Assembly: GCF_014200505.1 (NCBI RefSeq)
Contig: NZ_JACHBX010000003.1
Location: 248,001-312,000 of the forward strand
Direction: 5' to 3'
Source: Massilia aurea
GTDB taxonomy: Bacteria; Pseudomonadota; Gammaproteobacteria; Burkholderiales; Burkholderiaceae_D
Length of the DNA stretch: 64,000 nt
The position numbers and the translations under genes were made by a program. Below are positions 18,930 to 27,938 of the stretch, piece after piece. Below the pieces are notes generated by a model. That model did no database searches. It was not told where the DNA came from and worked only from the letters and a program-made list of their open reading frames with translations. Within the stretch, counting starts at the first letter, position 1, and the number at the start of each line of letters is the position of its first letter.

Positions 18930-19023
18930 AGCACGACGGAGTATTTACCGATGCCCAGGGTCTAATTGGCGACTTAAGATGTGATCCACATTCACAGTAC
19001 TGCCACCACCCAGGAGATTCACC

Positions 19024-19140
19024 ATGCGCCGCCACCCAATGACCTGGACTGCCGTCCATCTGGCCCTCGCCAGCGCTGCCACCTGGTTCTTGCTGGAGTC
19101 GGGCGCCCTCGCCTCGACCGTACTGTTCTCGCTGCACTAA
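19024..19140 (+). CDS. Small membrane protein candidate (38 aa)
   Basis: The ORF encodes 38 residues beginning MRRHPMTWTAVHLALASAAT and ending FLLESGALASTVLFSLH. It has two positive residues at the N terminus and a hydrophobic stretch from about residue 8 to 35, so a single membrane span is likely. A clear AGGAG ribosome site lies seven bases before the ATG, and the stop is followed within ten bases by a terminator hairpin. Those flanks are what support it as a gene. I do not recognise a family. Its promoter region carries several GTAGGA-type sites, so it may belong to the same regulon as the Usp/Crp-Fnr group. Confidence 0.55.
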   Translation: MRRHPMTWTAVHLALASAATWFLLESGALASTVLFSLH

Positions 19141-19147
19141 ATAAAAA

Positions 19148-19177
19148 AACGCCATCTTCCACTGGGAAGACGGCGTT
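19148..19177. terminator. Bidirectional terminator between small ORF and ahpF
   Basis: A 13-bp stem AACGCCATCTTCC/GGAAGACGGCGTT (one G·U) has a 4-nt loop. On the minus strand it is followed by seven T, so it should stop ahpF transcription. On the plus strand it ends the 38-aa ORF with a weaker T-rich tail. Confidence 0.8.
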
Positions 19178-19251
19178 CATTCTCATTGCGAGCAAGCCGG
19201 TCGGCTAGCTCCAACTTTTTTGCAGGGCAGGCCTTTCGGCCCGCCCTTACA

Positions 19252-20826
19252 TCATGCAGCTTTCTGCTGATCTTCTTCCAGTTCCACCGGTTGGCGGATC
19301 AGGTAGTCAAACGCTGCCAGCGATGCTTTCGCACCCTCACCCACTGCAATCACGATCTGCTTGAACGGCACCGTCGTCACGTCGCCAGCGGCAAACACGC
19401 CCGGCATCGAGGTGTGGCCACGGGCGTCGATTTCGATTTCGCCGTGCGCCGACAGATCGATCGAACCCTTCAGGAACTCCGAGTTCGGGATCAGGCCGAT
19501 CTGCACGAACACGCCTTCCAGGTCGATACGGTGGATCGCGCCGGTGTTGCGATCCTTGTAGCTCAGGCCGTTGACGATCTTGCCGTCACCGTGGATCTCG
19601 GTGGTCTGCGCCGATTTGATCACTTTCACGTTCGGCAGCGAGGTCAGCTTGCGCTGCAGGACCGCATCGGCGCGCAGCTCGTTGCCGAATTCGATCAGCG
19701 TGACTTCCTTGACCAGGCCAGCCAGGTCGATCGCCGCTTCCACGCCCGAGTTACCGCCACCGATCACCGACACGCGCTTGCCCTTGAACAGAGGACCGTC
19801 GCAGTGCGGGCAGTACGCCACACCGTGGTTCTTGTACTCTTTTTCGCCCGGCACATTGATCTCGCGCCAGCGCGCGCCGGTCGCAATGATCACGGACTTC
19901 GATTTCAGGACCGCACCGCTCTCGGTATGGACTTCGATCAGGCTGCCGCCCACCACCTTGCTGGCGCGCTGCGTATTCATGATGTCGACGTCGTAATCCT
20001 TGACGTGCTCTTCCAGCGCGACGGCGAATTTCGGGCCATCGGTTGCCTTGAGCGACACGTAGTTCTCGATCGCCAGCGTATCGAGCACCTGGCCGCCGAA
20101 ACGGTCGGCCAGCACGCCGGTACGAATACCCTTGCGTGCAGCATAGATTGCTGCAGCCGCGCCGGCAGGGCCACCGCCGACGATCAGCACGTCAAACGCT
20201 TCTTTCTCGCTCAGTGCCGCCGCTTTTTTCGCGCCGCCGCTCACGTCGATCTTCGACAGGATCTCTTCGACGCTGGTGCGGCCCTGGCCGAAATGCTGGC
20301 CATTCAGGAACATCATCGGCACGGCAAGAATCTGCTTGCTTTCGACTTCCTGCTTGAAGACACCGCCATCGATCGTCACGACCTTGATGCGCGGGTTAAT
20401 CACCGACATCGTGTTCAGTGCCTGCACGACTTCCGGGCAGTTGTGGCACGACAGCGAGATGTAGGTTTCAAAGACATAGTCACCATCCAGGGCAGCGATC
20501 TGGTCGATGACCGCCTGCTCCAGCTTGATGGTGTGGCCACCCACGTGCAGCAGTGCCAGCACGAGGGAGGTAAATTCATGGCCCAGCGGGATACCGGCGA
20601 AACGCACACCGACATCGGTGCCGACGCGGTTGATCGCGAACGACGGGGTGCGCTCGTTGGCTTCCTGGCGCACGGTGATCTTGTTGCTCAGCTCTGCGAT
20701 TTCACGCAGCAGCTCATCCATTTCGCGCGCTTTCGGCGAATCATCCAAGGATGCAACCAGCTCGATCGGCTGCACCACTTTTTCCAGATAGGCTTGCAAC
20801 TGTTTCTTGAGGGTCGCGTCAAGCAT
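19252..20826 (-). CDS. ahpF: Alkyl hydroperoxide reductase subunit F
   Basis: AhpF is the NADH-dependent flavoprotein disulfide reductase that recycles AhpC. The 524-aa product has the tandem N-terminal thioredoxin-like folds with the redox pair in [10 protein letters not shown]. Then comes an FAD-binding [17 protein letters not shown] and the thioredoxin-reductase-type active site YCPHCDGP, an NAD-binding [13 protein letters not shown] and a C-terminal [16 protein letters not shown] loop. Length matches the family. It lies 100 bp downstream of ahpC on the same strand, with a stem-loop between them. The C-terminal tail after the last domain is Glu/Gln/Lys-rich and short. Confidence 0.96.
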   Translation of the reverse strand: MLDATLKKQLQAYLEKVVQPIELVASLDDSPKAREMDELLREIAELSNKITVRQEANERTPSFAINRVGTDVGVRFAGIPLGHEFTSLVLALLHVGGHTIKLEQAVIDQIAALDGDYVFETYISLSCHNCPEVVQALNTMSVINPRIKVVTIDGGVFKQEVESKQILAVPMMFLNGQHFGQGRTSVEEILSKIDVSGGAKKAAALSEKEAFDVLIVGGGPAGAAAAIYAARKGIRTGVLADRFGGQVLDTLAIENYVSLKATDGPKFAVALEEHVKDYDVDIMNTQRASKVVGGSLIEVHTESGAVLKSKSVIIATGARWREINVPGEKEYKNHGVAYCPHCDGPLFKGKRVSVIGGGNSGVEAAIDLAGLVKEVTLIEFGNELRADAVLQRKLTSLPNVKVIKSAQTTEIHGDGKIVNGLSYKDRNTGAIHRIDLEGVFVQIGLIPNSEFLKGSIDLSAHGEIEIDARGHTSMPGVFAAGDVTTVPFKQIVIAVGEGAKASLAAFDYLIRQPVELEEDQQKAA

Positions 20827-20876
20827 GATGGTTTCCTTAAACTCTTTGAATCAATAAATGGAGGGCGATAAAAGCA

Positions 20877-20900
20877 CCGGGCCGCCGCAGCGGCCCGGTC
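20877..20900. terminator. Stem-loop between ahpC and ahpF
   Basis: A perfect 10-bp stem ACCGGGCCGC/GCGGCCCGGT with a 4-nt loop is followed on the minus strand by GCTTTTATC. Its position between the peroxiredoxin and reductase genes suggests partial termination or 3'-end protection, so that AhpC is made in excess of AhpF. That role is an inference. Confidence 0.6.
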
Positions 20901-20926
20901 AGGGGGCTACCAGACTACCGCGTTAC

Positions 20927-21490
20927 TTAGATCTTGCCGACCAGGTCCAGCGATGGGGTCAGGGTCTCAGCGCCTTCGGTCCACTTGGCTGGGCAGACTT
21001 CGCCTGGGTGAGCAGCGACGTACTGGGCAGCTCTGACTTTGCGCATCAGTTCCGATGCGTCGCGGCCGATGCCGTTGTCATGCACTTCCATGACCTTGAT
21101 CTGGCCTTCTGGATTGATGACGAAGGTACCGCGCAGTGCCATGCCTTCTTCTTCGATCATGACTTCAAAGTTGCGCGACAGGGTGCCGGTCGGGTCGCCG
21201 ATCAGCGGGTAGTTCACTTTCTTGATCGCGTCCGAGGTGTCGTGCCATGCCTTGTGAGCGAAGTGGCTGTCGGTCGAGACGCCGTACACGTTCACGCCCA
21301 GCTTTTCGAATTCAGGCTGGAACGAGGCCAGATCTTCCAGTTCGGTTGGGCAGACGAAGGTGAAGTCGGCCGGGTAGAACATCACCACCGACCAGGTGCC
21401 CTTGAAGTTTTCTTCGGTCAGGTCGATGAATTTGCCATTCGCGTAGGCGGTGGCTTTGAACGGTTTGATCTGGGTATTGATAAGGGACAT
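20927..21490 (-). CDS. ahpC: Alkyl hydroperoxide reductase subunit C (2-Cys peroxiredoxin)
   Basis: AhpC reduces hydrogen peroxide and organic hydroperoxides. The 187-aa product starts [16 protein letters not shown] and has the peroxidatic Cys47 in [13 protein letters not shown] and the resolving cysteine in [10 protein letters not shown] near the C terminus. Length is normal. An AGGAG ribosome site precedes the ATG. Upstream on the minus strand a TACACT could serve as -10. TTGATTGATT repeats occur at 21561–21570 and 21579–21588, and a GATAG half-element lies beyond them; OxyR control is usual for this family but no complete OxyR site is visible. It forms an operon with ahpF. Confidence 0.97.
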   Translation of the reverse strand: MSLINTQIKPFKATAYANGKFIDLTEENFKGTWSVVMFYPADFTFVCPTELEDLASFQPEFEKLGVNVYGVSTDSHFAHKAWHDTSDAIKKVNYPLIGDPTGTLSRNFEVMIEEEGMALRGTFVINPEGQIKVMEVHDNGIGRDASELMRKVRAAQYVAAHPGEVCPAKWTEGAETLTPSLDLVGKI

Positions 21491-21637
21491 GTATTCTCCT
21501 GATTTGTGGTGGATGAAACGTATGACAAGCAGTGTACCGCTCAGCTCGTCTTTTGGGAAATTGATTGATTGGATACTGTTGATTGATTTTGGCTATCACG
21601 CAGACGACAGCATGCCGGTTTGCCCATGGCGATGCCG

Positions 21638-22840
21638 TCAGGCACAGACCGGCACGGCGGTGCACGGCAACATCAGGCTGAAGGTCGAGCCTTCACCGGC
21701 GACGCTCGTGACCCGCAACTCGCCGCTGTGCGAGATCGCCAGCTGGCGCGAAATGTACAGACCCAGCCCCAGGCCCTTCGGCTCGCCGTTGCGGGCGCCC
21801 CGCTCGTACGGCTCGAAGATGCGCTCCAGGTCGCCCGGCGCAATGCCCTTGCCGCTGTCACGCACATCGATGCGCACGCACTCCCCCATCTGCTCGACAC
21901 TCACTTGCACCGGCTGGCCGCCGCCATAGCGCAGCGCATTGGTCAGCAGGTTGACGATCACCTGCTCGACGCGGAACTCGTCCCAGCAACCACTGACGGG
22001 ATCGTGCGGCTGCAAGGTCAGCGAGCTACCGGTCGTGGCCGCCTGCAGGGACAGGTCGCTCACGATCCGTTCCAGCAAACTCATCAGTTCAACCTGCGTC
22101 GGGCGGATCGACAGCTTGCCGCTGCGCATGCGCGAGACGTCCAGCATGTCGTCGATCAGGCGGATCATCGACTTGATCTGGCGCTCGTCGCGCTGGACCA
22201 TCGCTTCCATCTGCTGCGGCGCGAACGCGGCCGCATTGCCGCGCTTGATCTGCAGGCTGCGCATCTGGGTTTCCAAAAACAGCGTATTGAGCGGCGTGCG
22301 CAGCTCATGCGCGACGAGCGACATGAATTCGTCGCGCATCTTGAGCGAGCGCTGCAGTTCCTGCTGGGTCTGGTTCAGCTCGCGCAGCAGCGTTTCCTGC
22401 TCTTGCCGGCTGCGCTCGAGCGCCAGCATCTGGCGCCGCGTTTCACGGCGCTGCTGGTCGAGCGCGACGAAGACGGCGACCTTGCTGCGCACCGCGCCCG
22501 GATCGATCGGCTTGTAGAGAAAATCGACCGCGCCGTTTTCATAGCCCTTGAAGGCGTAGTCGAGCTCACGCCCGGCCGCCGAAACAAAGACGATCGGGAT
22601 ATGGCGCGTGCGCGACGTCGAGCGCATCACTTCGGCCAGTTCGAAGCCGTTCATGCCCGGCATCTGCACGTCGAGGATGGCCAGCGCGAATTCGTGCTCG
22701 AGCAGCAAGGCCAGCGCGGCGTCGCCGGAATTGGCCTGGTGAATCACGCGCTGGTCGTGGCGCAGCAGCGCCTCGAGGGCCTGCAGGTTCTCGGGCAAGT
22801 CGTCGACGATCAGGATTTTGCTTAATTCATGGGCGCTCAT
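21638..22840 (-). CDS. Receiver–histidine kinase hybrid (no sensor domain)
   Basis: The 400-aa product begins with a receiver domain (about 1–125, ILIVDDLPENLQALEAL, Asp in LAILDVQMPGMNG, lysine in FLYKPID). A coiled coil follows, then a HisKA segment [13 protein letters not shown] and an ATPase domain (N box VNLLTNALRYG, DSGKGI, GLGLGLYISRQL). It has no membrane segment or input domain, so it is cytosolic and controlled by phosphorylation of its own receiver. Its ATG overlaps the cheB stop as ATGA. It is the last gene of the kinase–cheR–cheB–kinase operon, so a phosphorelay from the big hybrid kinase is plausible. No DNA-binding output regulator is encoded beside it. Confidence 0.9.
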   Translation of the reverse strand: MSAHELSKILIVDDLPENLQALEALLRHDQRVIHQANSGDAALALLLEHEFALAILDVQMPGMNGFELAEVMRSTSRTRHIPIVFVSAAGRELDYAFKGYENGAVDFLYKPIDPGAVRSKVAVFVALDQQRRETRRQMLALERSRQEQETLLRELNQTQQELQRSLKMRDEFMSLVAHELRTPLNTLFLETQMRSLQIKRGNAAAFAPQQMEAMVQRDERQIKSMIRLIDDMLDVSRMRSGKLSIRPTQVELMSLLERIVSDLSLQAATTGSSLTLQPHDPVSGCWDEFRVEQVIVNLLTNALRYGGGQPVQVSVEQMGECVRIDVRDSGKGIAPGDLERIFEPYERGARNGEPKGLGLGLYISRQLAISHSGELRVTSVAGEGSTFSLMLPCTAVPVCA

Positions 22841-23442
22841 GGGGTCTCCAACAGGGGTAGCGCGGCGCGAATATCGGCCAGCGGCAACACCAGGTGTGGT
22901 GTGCAGCGCCGGATGGCTTCTCTCGGCATCGTACTGGCGTGCGCTTCTTCAGGATCCTGGACAATGGTCAGTCCGCCATGTTCGCGGATACTGCACATCC
23001 CTTCGGCGCCATCAAAGTTGGCGCCGGTCAATAGTATACCGGTCATTGCCTTTCCATACACGCTGGCGGTCGATTCCATCAGGACATCAATCGACGGCCG
23101 GGCATACTGGACAGGCGCTTCGCAGCTGAGCGAAAAGCTGCGGTCCTGCTCGATCGACAGATGGTACCCCGAGCCGGCGAAATACACGACGCCCGGTTCG
23201 ATCGGGGCCTTGTCGCGTGCTTCGCGCACCGGGAGCATCACGCGCGCATCGAACAGCTCGGCCAGCCGGCTCTCGCGGTCGCCCGGCACATGCAGGATGC
23301 ACACCACGGCCGGCCTGTAGCCCGGCTGCAGCGACGGCAGCAAGCTCAGCAGCGCATCGACGCCGCCGGCCGAGCCGCCAATCAGCACCAGCTCGATGCG
23401 CCGCTTGCCCAGCGCCGCCGCCACCTGTTCGTTCAGGCTCAT
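22837..23442 (-). CDS. cheB: Stand-alone CheB-type protein-glutamate methylesterase
   Basis: CheB removes methyl groups from receptor glutamates. The product from the ATG at 23442 is 201 aa and consists only of the catalytic domain; the regulatory receiver of ordinary CheB is absent. The catalytic triad is intact: Ser in IGGSAGGVDALL, His in VCILHVPGD and Asp in LTGANFDGAEGM. The ATG overlaps the cheR stop by 4 bp; an in-frame extension upstream would lie inside cheR and is rejected. Without a receiver its activity must be controlled by partners or be constitutive. It belongs to the four-gene signalling operon. Confidence 0.9.
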   Translation of the reverse strand: MSLNEQVAAALGKRRIELVLIGGSAGGVDALLSLLPSLQPGYRPAVVCILHVPGDRESRLAELFDARVMLPVREARDKAPIEPGVVYFAGSGYHLSIEQDRSFSLSCEAPVQYARPSIDVLMESTASVYGKAMTGILLTGANFDGAEGMCSIREHGGLTIVQDPEEAHASTMPREAIRRCTPHLVLPLADIRAALPLLETP

Positions 23443-24269
23443 GGCGCGGCCTTGCGATACACCCGTTCCCGCCGCGCGAGCGGCTCGAAGCGCCCGGCGT
23501 AGCTGGAAAAGTCGATGCTTTCCTTGCTGCCCAGGCCCAGAAAGCCCCGGTGGCACAGCGATTCATGGAACAGCCCGAACACGCGGTCCTGCAGCGTGCG
23601 GTTAAAGTAGATCAGCACGTTGCGGCAGCTGACGAAGTGCGTTTCCGAGAACACGGTGTCGGTCGACAGGCTGTGGTCGGCGAACGTGACGTTCTCGATC
23701 AGGCTGCGCTCGAACAGCGCGCCGCCGTAGGCTGCCGTGTAATAGTCCGAGAACGCGGCCTTGCCGCCGGATTTCTGGTAATTCTCGGTGTACAGCCGCA
23801 TGCGGTCGATCGGGTACACGCCGCGCCGGGCCGTCTCGAGCGACTTCGGATTGATGTCGGTCGCGTAGATGATGCTGCGCTCCAGCAGCCCTTCTTCTTT
23901 CAGCAGGATCGCCAGCGAATAGACTTCTTCGCCCGTGCTGCAGCCGGCCACCCAGATCTTGAGCGACGGGTAGGTCTTGAGGAACGGCGCAACCTGCTCG
24001 CGCACGGCCCTGAAGTAGTCCGGGTCGCGGAACATCTCGGTGACGGGAATCGTCAGGTATTGCAGCAGCTGGGCAAAGCCGTTCGGATCGTGCAGCACGC
24101 GCGACTGCAGCTCCGAGACGGTATTGCACCCCATCTCGCGCATGGCCACCAGCACGCGGCGCTTTTGCGAGGCGCCGGTGTAGTCGCGGAAGTCATAGTT
24201 GTATTTCAGGTAGACGGCTTCGACGAGCATCCGCAGCTCGATGTCGAAGTCGCTCGGCGTATGGCTCAA
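23439..24269 (-). CDS. cheR: CheR-type protein-glutamate O-methyltransferase
   Basis: CheR transfers methyl groups from S-adenosylmethionine to glutamates of chemoreceptors. The 276-aa product has the N-terminal helical domain (VYLKYNYDFRDYTGASQKRR) and LTIPVTEMFRDPDYF. The SAM-binding VAGCSTGEEVYSLAILL follows, then YATDINPKSL and VSCRNVLIYF, all family hallmarks. It lacks the C-terminal NWEF-type pocket partners and no chemoreceptor gene is nearby, so its substrate is uncertain. It overlaps the hybrid kinase stop by 4 bp and cheB by 4 bp. Confidence 0.93.
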   Translation of the reverse strand: MSHTPSDFDIELRMLVEAVYLKYNYDFRDYTGASQKRRVLVAMREMGCNTVSELQSRVLHDPNGFAQLLQYLTIPVTEMFRDPDYFRAVREQVAPFLKTYPSLKIWVAGCSTGEEVYSLAILLKEEGLLERSIIYATDINPKSLETARRGVYPIDRMRLYTENYQKSGGKAAFSDYYTAAYGGALFERSLIENVTFADHSLSTDTVFSETHFVSCRNVLIYFNRTLQDRVFGLFHESLCHRGFLGLGSKESIDFSSYAGRFEPLARRERVYRKAAP

Positions 24270-27200
24270 ATGCGCTCCAGGGTCGGCATCCAGACCCGCA
24301 ACAGGGAGTACAGGCGGGACAGGTCAATCGGCTTGGCCAGGTAATCGTTGGCGCCGGCGGCCAGGCATTGTTCCTGGTCGTCCTTCATCGCCTTGGCCGT
24401 GATGGCGATGATCGGGAGGCGGTCGAAGCGGCCGTCGGCGCGAATGCGGCGCGTCGCTTCCATGCCGTCCATCCCCGGCATCATGATGTCCATCAGCACC
24501 AGGTCGATGCCCGGCACTTCATCGAGTTTTGCAATCGCTTCGAAGCCGTTGCGGCCCACTTCGACCTTCGCGCCGCGCTGCTCGAGCGCCGCGGTCAGTG
24601 CGAACACATTGCGCACGTCGTCGTCCACCAGCAGAATCGTGCGGCCTTCGAAGACGCGGTCGCGGCCGCGCACGGCCTTGAGCATGCTCTGGCGCTCGGT
24701 CGACAGTTCTGATTCGACCTTGTGCAGGAACAGCGTGACTTCGTCGAGCAGGCGTTCGGGCGAACGGGCGCCCTTGATGATGATCGAGCGCGAATAGCGC
24801 AGCAGTTGGGCTTCTTCGTCGCGGGTCAGGTTGCGCCCCGTGTAGACAATCACGGGCGGGAACGAGCACAGCTCTTCGTGCGACATGCGCTCGAGCAGCT
24901 CGCCGCCCTGCATGTCGGGCAGCTTCAGGTCGATGACCATGCAATCGAAAATCTCGGCGCGCAGCAGATTGAGCGCCTCGTTGGCCGTGCCCACCGCCGA
25001 GATCTGCACGTCGTCGTCGGCGATCAGCGCCACAACGCTTTCGCGCTGGCGTTCGTCGTCCTCGACCAGCAGCACGCGCTTGATCTTCTGCGCCGACTTC
25101 TCTTGCAGCTTGCGGAACACTTCCTCGAGTTCTTCGCGGCTTGCGGGCTTGAGCGCATAACCGATCGCGCCCAGGTGCAGCGCCTCGCCGCCGTTCTCGA
25201 TGCTGGAGATGATGTGCACCGGGATGTGGCGCGTGGCCGGGTTGTCCTTGAGTTGCTGCAGCACGGTCAGGCCCGAGCGGTCAGGCAGGCGTACGTCGAG
25301 CAGCACGGCGTCGGGCCGCTGGCTGATCGCCAGCGCCAGGCCTTCTTCGGCGCTCATCGCCACCAGGCAGCGGTAATCGAGCTCGCGCGCCAGGTCGTAC
25401 AGGATGCGCGCGAACGCCATTTCGTCCTCGACCACCAGCACGCTGCGGCGGCCATCGGCCGGGCGCTCGCGGTCGTCCGGGAAGCTTTCGTAATGGTCGG
25501 TCACGACCGGCGCGGGCGCTGGCGCTGGCGCCGGTGCCGGTGCTGGCGCGGCGGCACGGACCACCGGGGCCGGCGCATGGTACGGCTGCGCACTGGTCAC
25601 CACAGGCGCCGACATCGACGAGGCAGACGAGAGCTGGGAATCCGGAAGGCGCTGCGGCAGCGTCAGCGTAAACACACTACCCTGGTCCGGCGCGCTCGAC
25701 ACCGAAATGCCGCCGCCCAGCAGGCGCGTGAGGTCGCGCGAAATCGACAGGCCCAGGCCCGTGCCGCCAAAGCGCCGGCTGGTGGTGCCGTCGGCCTGGT
25801 GGAAGGCATCGAAAATCTTGTCCTGCTGGTCGGGCGCGATGCCGATCCCGCTGTCCTGCACGCGGAATGCGACGGCGCCATCGGACGTCGTGAGCACCGA
25901 CAGCGTGACGGCGCCCGCATCGGTGAACTTGACCGCGTTCGACAGCAGGTTCTTGAGGATCTGCTCCATGCGCTGGCGGTCGGTGTTGATTGCTGCCGGC
26001 ACATCGGGCGCCACGTCGATGCGGAACTCGAGCGACTTTTGGCGCGCGAGCGGCTCGAACGTGCGCGCCAGGCCTTCGACGACGCGCCGCACCGGCACGT
26101 CTTCGGGCACCAGTTCGAGCTTGCCCGCTTCGACTTTCGAGATGTCGAGAATGTCGTTGATCAGGTGCAGCAGGTCATTGCCGGCCGAATAGATGGTTTG
26201 TGCGAAGCGCACCTGCTCGTCGCTGAGGTTGCCTGGCGTATTGTCAGACAGCAGCTTGGCCAGGATCAGCGAGCTGTTCAGTGGCGTGCGCAGCTCGTGC
26301 GACATATTGGCCAGGAACTCGGACTTGTAGCGGCTGGCGCTTTCCAGTTCCACGGCGCGCTGCTGCAACTGCTCCTGCGCCGACTGCAGCGCCGAATTCT
26401 TCATGTCCAGGTTCAAGGCCTGCTCGGCCAGCTGGTCGTTGGTGGTGCGCAGCTCGGCCTGCTGGTTCTCCAGCGCGGACTGTGATTCTTCGAGTGCGCG
26501 CGACTGCTCTTCGAGCTCTTCGTTGGCGGTGCGCAGCTCTTCCTGCTGGACTTGCAGTTCTTCGTTCAGCGTCTGGCTTTCTTCGAGCGAATCCTGCAGG
26601 CGCTGGCGATACAGCACGGCCGCCATGGCCGCTCCCACCGCCTGCGCGATGAAGCCGAGGAATTCGCGGTCGCGCAGCTCCACCGGGCGCAGGAAGGCGA
26701 TCTCGAACACGCCCTTGACCTTGCCGTGGTTGTAGAACGGCGCGATGATCAGCGCGCGCGGCGGGGTCTCGCCCAGGCTCGAGCTGACCTTCATGTAGCC
26801 AGGTGGCAGTTCGTCCAGCACCATCAGGCGGTTTTCCTGCGCCGCCTGGCTGGCCAGCGACGCGCCAGGCTGGATGAATTCGGCGCGTTCGGACGGGGTG
26901 TGGTTGAAGCCATACGCGCCAATGCGGCGCAGCACGCCATCTTCGCTGCGCACGTACATGGCGCCCACGACGCCGTCGAGATACTTGACGACGTACGGCA
27001 GCACCGCATCGGCCAGCGGCTCGAGGTGGTGGATGCCGGCGCTGCGCACGGTCAGTTCGTTCTGGCCGGTGCGCAGCCACTCCTGGTGGCGCAGCTTTTC
27101 ATTGTGCTCGGCCTCGTGACCCAGCACTTCGTTATAGGTATTTGACAGGGTCATCAACTGGCGCCGGCCGAAGATGGCCAGACCGCCACCGACCAGCGCC

Positions 27201-27784
27201 GACAGCAGCAAAAACAGCGCCACCGACCAGAAGGTCGTGCTGCGCGCATTGTCGCTGCGCTCCTGCAGCAACCGGGCTTCGGCCGCCAGTACCAGGTCGA
27301 AATTGCGGCGCATCTCGTCGGTGAGCAGCCGGCCGCGGCCGCTTCTGACGGCATCGATGTAGGCCAGATCATTGGCCCGGCGCCGCGCGATCATCTCGTC
27401 GGCAAACGCTTCCCATTGCTTCTGGACCTGCGAAATGCGCGTGATGCGTTCGGCCTGCGCGCCATTGTCCTTGACCAGCTCACCCAGCGTATCGAGGCTG
27501 CTGCCCATCCGCTGCGCCGACAGCAGGTACGGCGTCAGGAACTCCTCGTCGCCCGCCAGCAGATAGCCGCGCATGCCGGCTTCCATTTCCGCCGACAGCT
27601 TGCGGATCTCGTGCGCATTGCCGATCACCTTCTGGGAATGCTCGACCCAGGTCAGGTTATTGATCAGGTAGGCGATGATGCCAACGAACACGACCGCACT
27701 GACAATGCTCATGCCTAACGGCAGCGCGACATTGCGGGAAAGGATGCGGCGAAACGCGCTGTTGTCGATGGTTGGACCGGGCAT
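24266..27784 (-). CDS. CHASE3–GAF hybrid histidine kinase with three receivers
   Basis: The 1172-aa product starts with a membrane segment (about 22–45). A periplasmic CHASE3-like helical region with [13 protein letters not shown] repeats follows, then a second membrane segment (about 190–215) and a cytosolic GAF domain. A long heptad coiled coil (about 405–500, rich in [13 protein letters not shown]) leads to His[16 protein letters not shown] and a full ATPase domain. After an Ala/Pro linker come three receivers (aspartates in [26 protein letters not shown] and [13 protein letters not shown]). The ATG at 27784 gives a normal N terminus; an upstream frame adds 25 residues without support. It is the first gene of the kinase–cheR–cheB–kinase operon. 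The coiled coil is a candidate methylation region, but that is only an inference. Confidence 0.9.
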   Translation of the reverse strand: MPGPTIDNSAFRRILSRNVALPLGMSIVSAVVFVGIIAYLINNLTWVEHSQKVIGNAHEIRKLSAEMEAGMRGYLLAGDEEFLTPYLLSAQRMGSSLDTLGELVKDNGAQAERITRISQVQKQWEAFADEMIARRRANDLAYIDAVRSGRGRLLTDEMRRNFDLVLAAEARLLQERSDNARSTTFWSVALFLLLSALVGGGLAIFGRRQLMTLSNTYNEVLGHEAEHNEKLRHQEWLRTGQNELTVRSAGIHHLEPLADAVLPYVVKYLDGVVGAMYVRSEDGVLRRIGAYGFNHTPSERAEFIQPGASLASQAAQENRLMVLDELPPGYMKVSSSLGETPPRALIIAPFYNHGKVKGVFEIAFLRPVELRDREFLGFIAQAVGAAMAAVLYRQRLQDSLEESQTLNEELQVQQEELRTANEELEEQSRALEESQSALENQQAELRTTNDQLAEQALNLDMKNSALQSAQEQLQQRAVELESASRYKSEFLANMSHELRTPLNSSLILAKLLSDNTPGNLSDEQVRFAQTIYSAGNDLLHLINDILDISKVEAGKLELVPEDVPVRRVVEGLARTFEPLARQKSLEFRIDVAPDVPAAINTDRQRMEQILKNLLSNAVKFTDAGAVTLSVLTTSDGAVAFRVQDSGIGIAPDQQDKIFDAFHQADGTTSRRFGGTGLGLSISRDLTRLLGGGISVSSAPDQGSVFTLTLPQRLPDSQLSSASSMSAPVVTSAQPYHAPAPVVRAAAPAPAPAPAPAPAPVVTDHYESFPDDRERPADGRRSVLVVEDEMAFARILYDLARELDYRCLVAMSAEEGLALAISQRPDAVLLDVRLPDRSGLTVLQQLKDNPATRHIPVHIISSIENGGEALHLGAIGYALKPASREELEEVFRKLQEKSAQKIKRVLLVEDDERQRESVVALIADDDVQISAVGTANEALNLLRAEIFDCMVIDLKLPDMQGGELLERMSHEELCSFPPVIVYTGRNLTRDEEAQLLRYSRSIIIKGARSPERLLDEVTLFLHKVESELSTERQSMLKAVRGRDRVFEGRTILLVDDDVRNVFALTAALEQRGAKVEVGRNGFEAIAKLDEVPGIDLVLMDIMMPGMDGMEATRRIRADGRFDRLPIIAITAKAMKDDQEQCLAAGANDYLAKPIDLSRLYSLLRVWMPTLERI

Positions 27785-27855
27785 GCCTGTTGTTCTGTTA
27801 GAAAAAAAATATCCCAAGTGTAACGCAAATGTGACATCGCGCCCACACGAAATGC

Positions 27856-27883
27856 GCACGGTCGTGCCAAAGCGCGACCGTGC
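27856..27883. terminator. Hairpin downstream of the UvrA-like gene
   Basis: A 9-bp stem GCACGGTCG/CGACCGTGC with a 10-nt loop lies about 55 bp past the uvrA-like stop and about 70 bp before the hybrid kinase start. There is no T run directly after it, so termination would be weak or factor-assisted. Confidence 0.4.
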
Positions 27884-27938
27884 ACAACATCCGTAATCTT
27901 AGCAAAATGGATACGCCCCGGGCGCACCGCTTCGCGTG

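Noticed and set aside
21561..21590. OxyR site before ahpC
   Set aside because: Only TTGATTGATT repeats and a single GATAG element are seen; the full ATAG-N-T pattern is missing.
24722..26485. 587-codon plus-strand frame within the hybrid kinase
   Set aside because: Antisense shadow; the kinase motifs on the minus strand are unambiguous.
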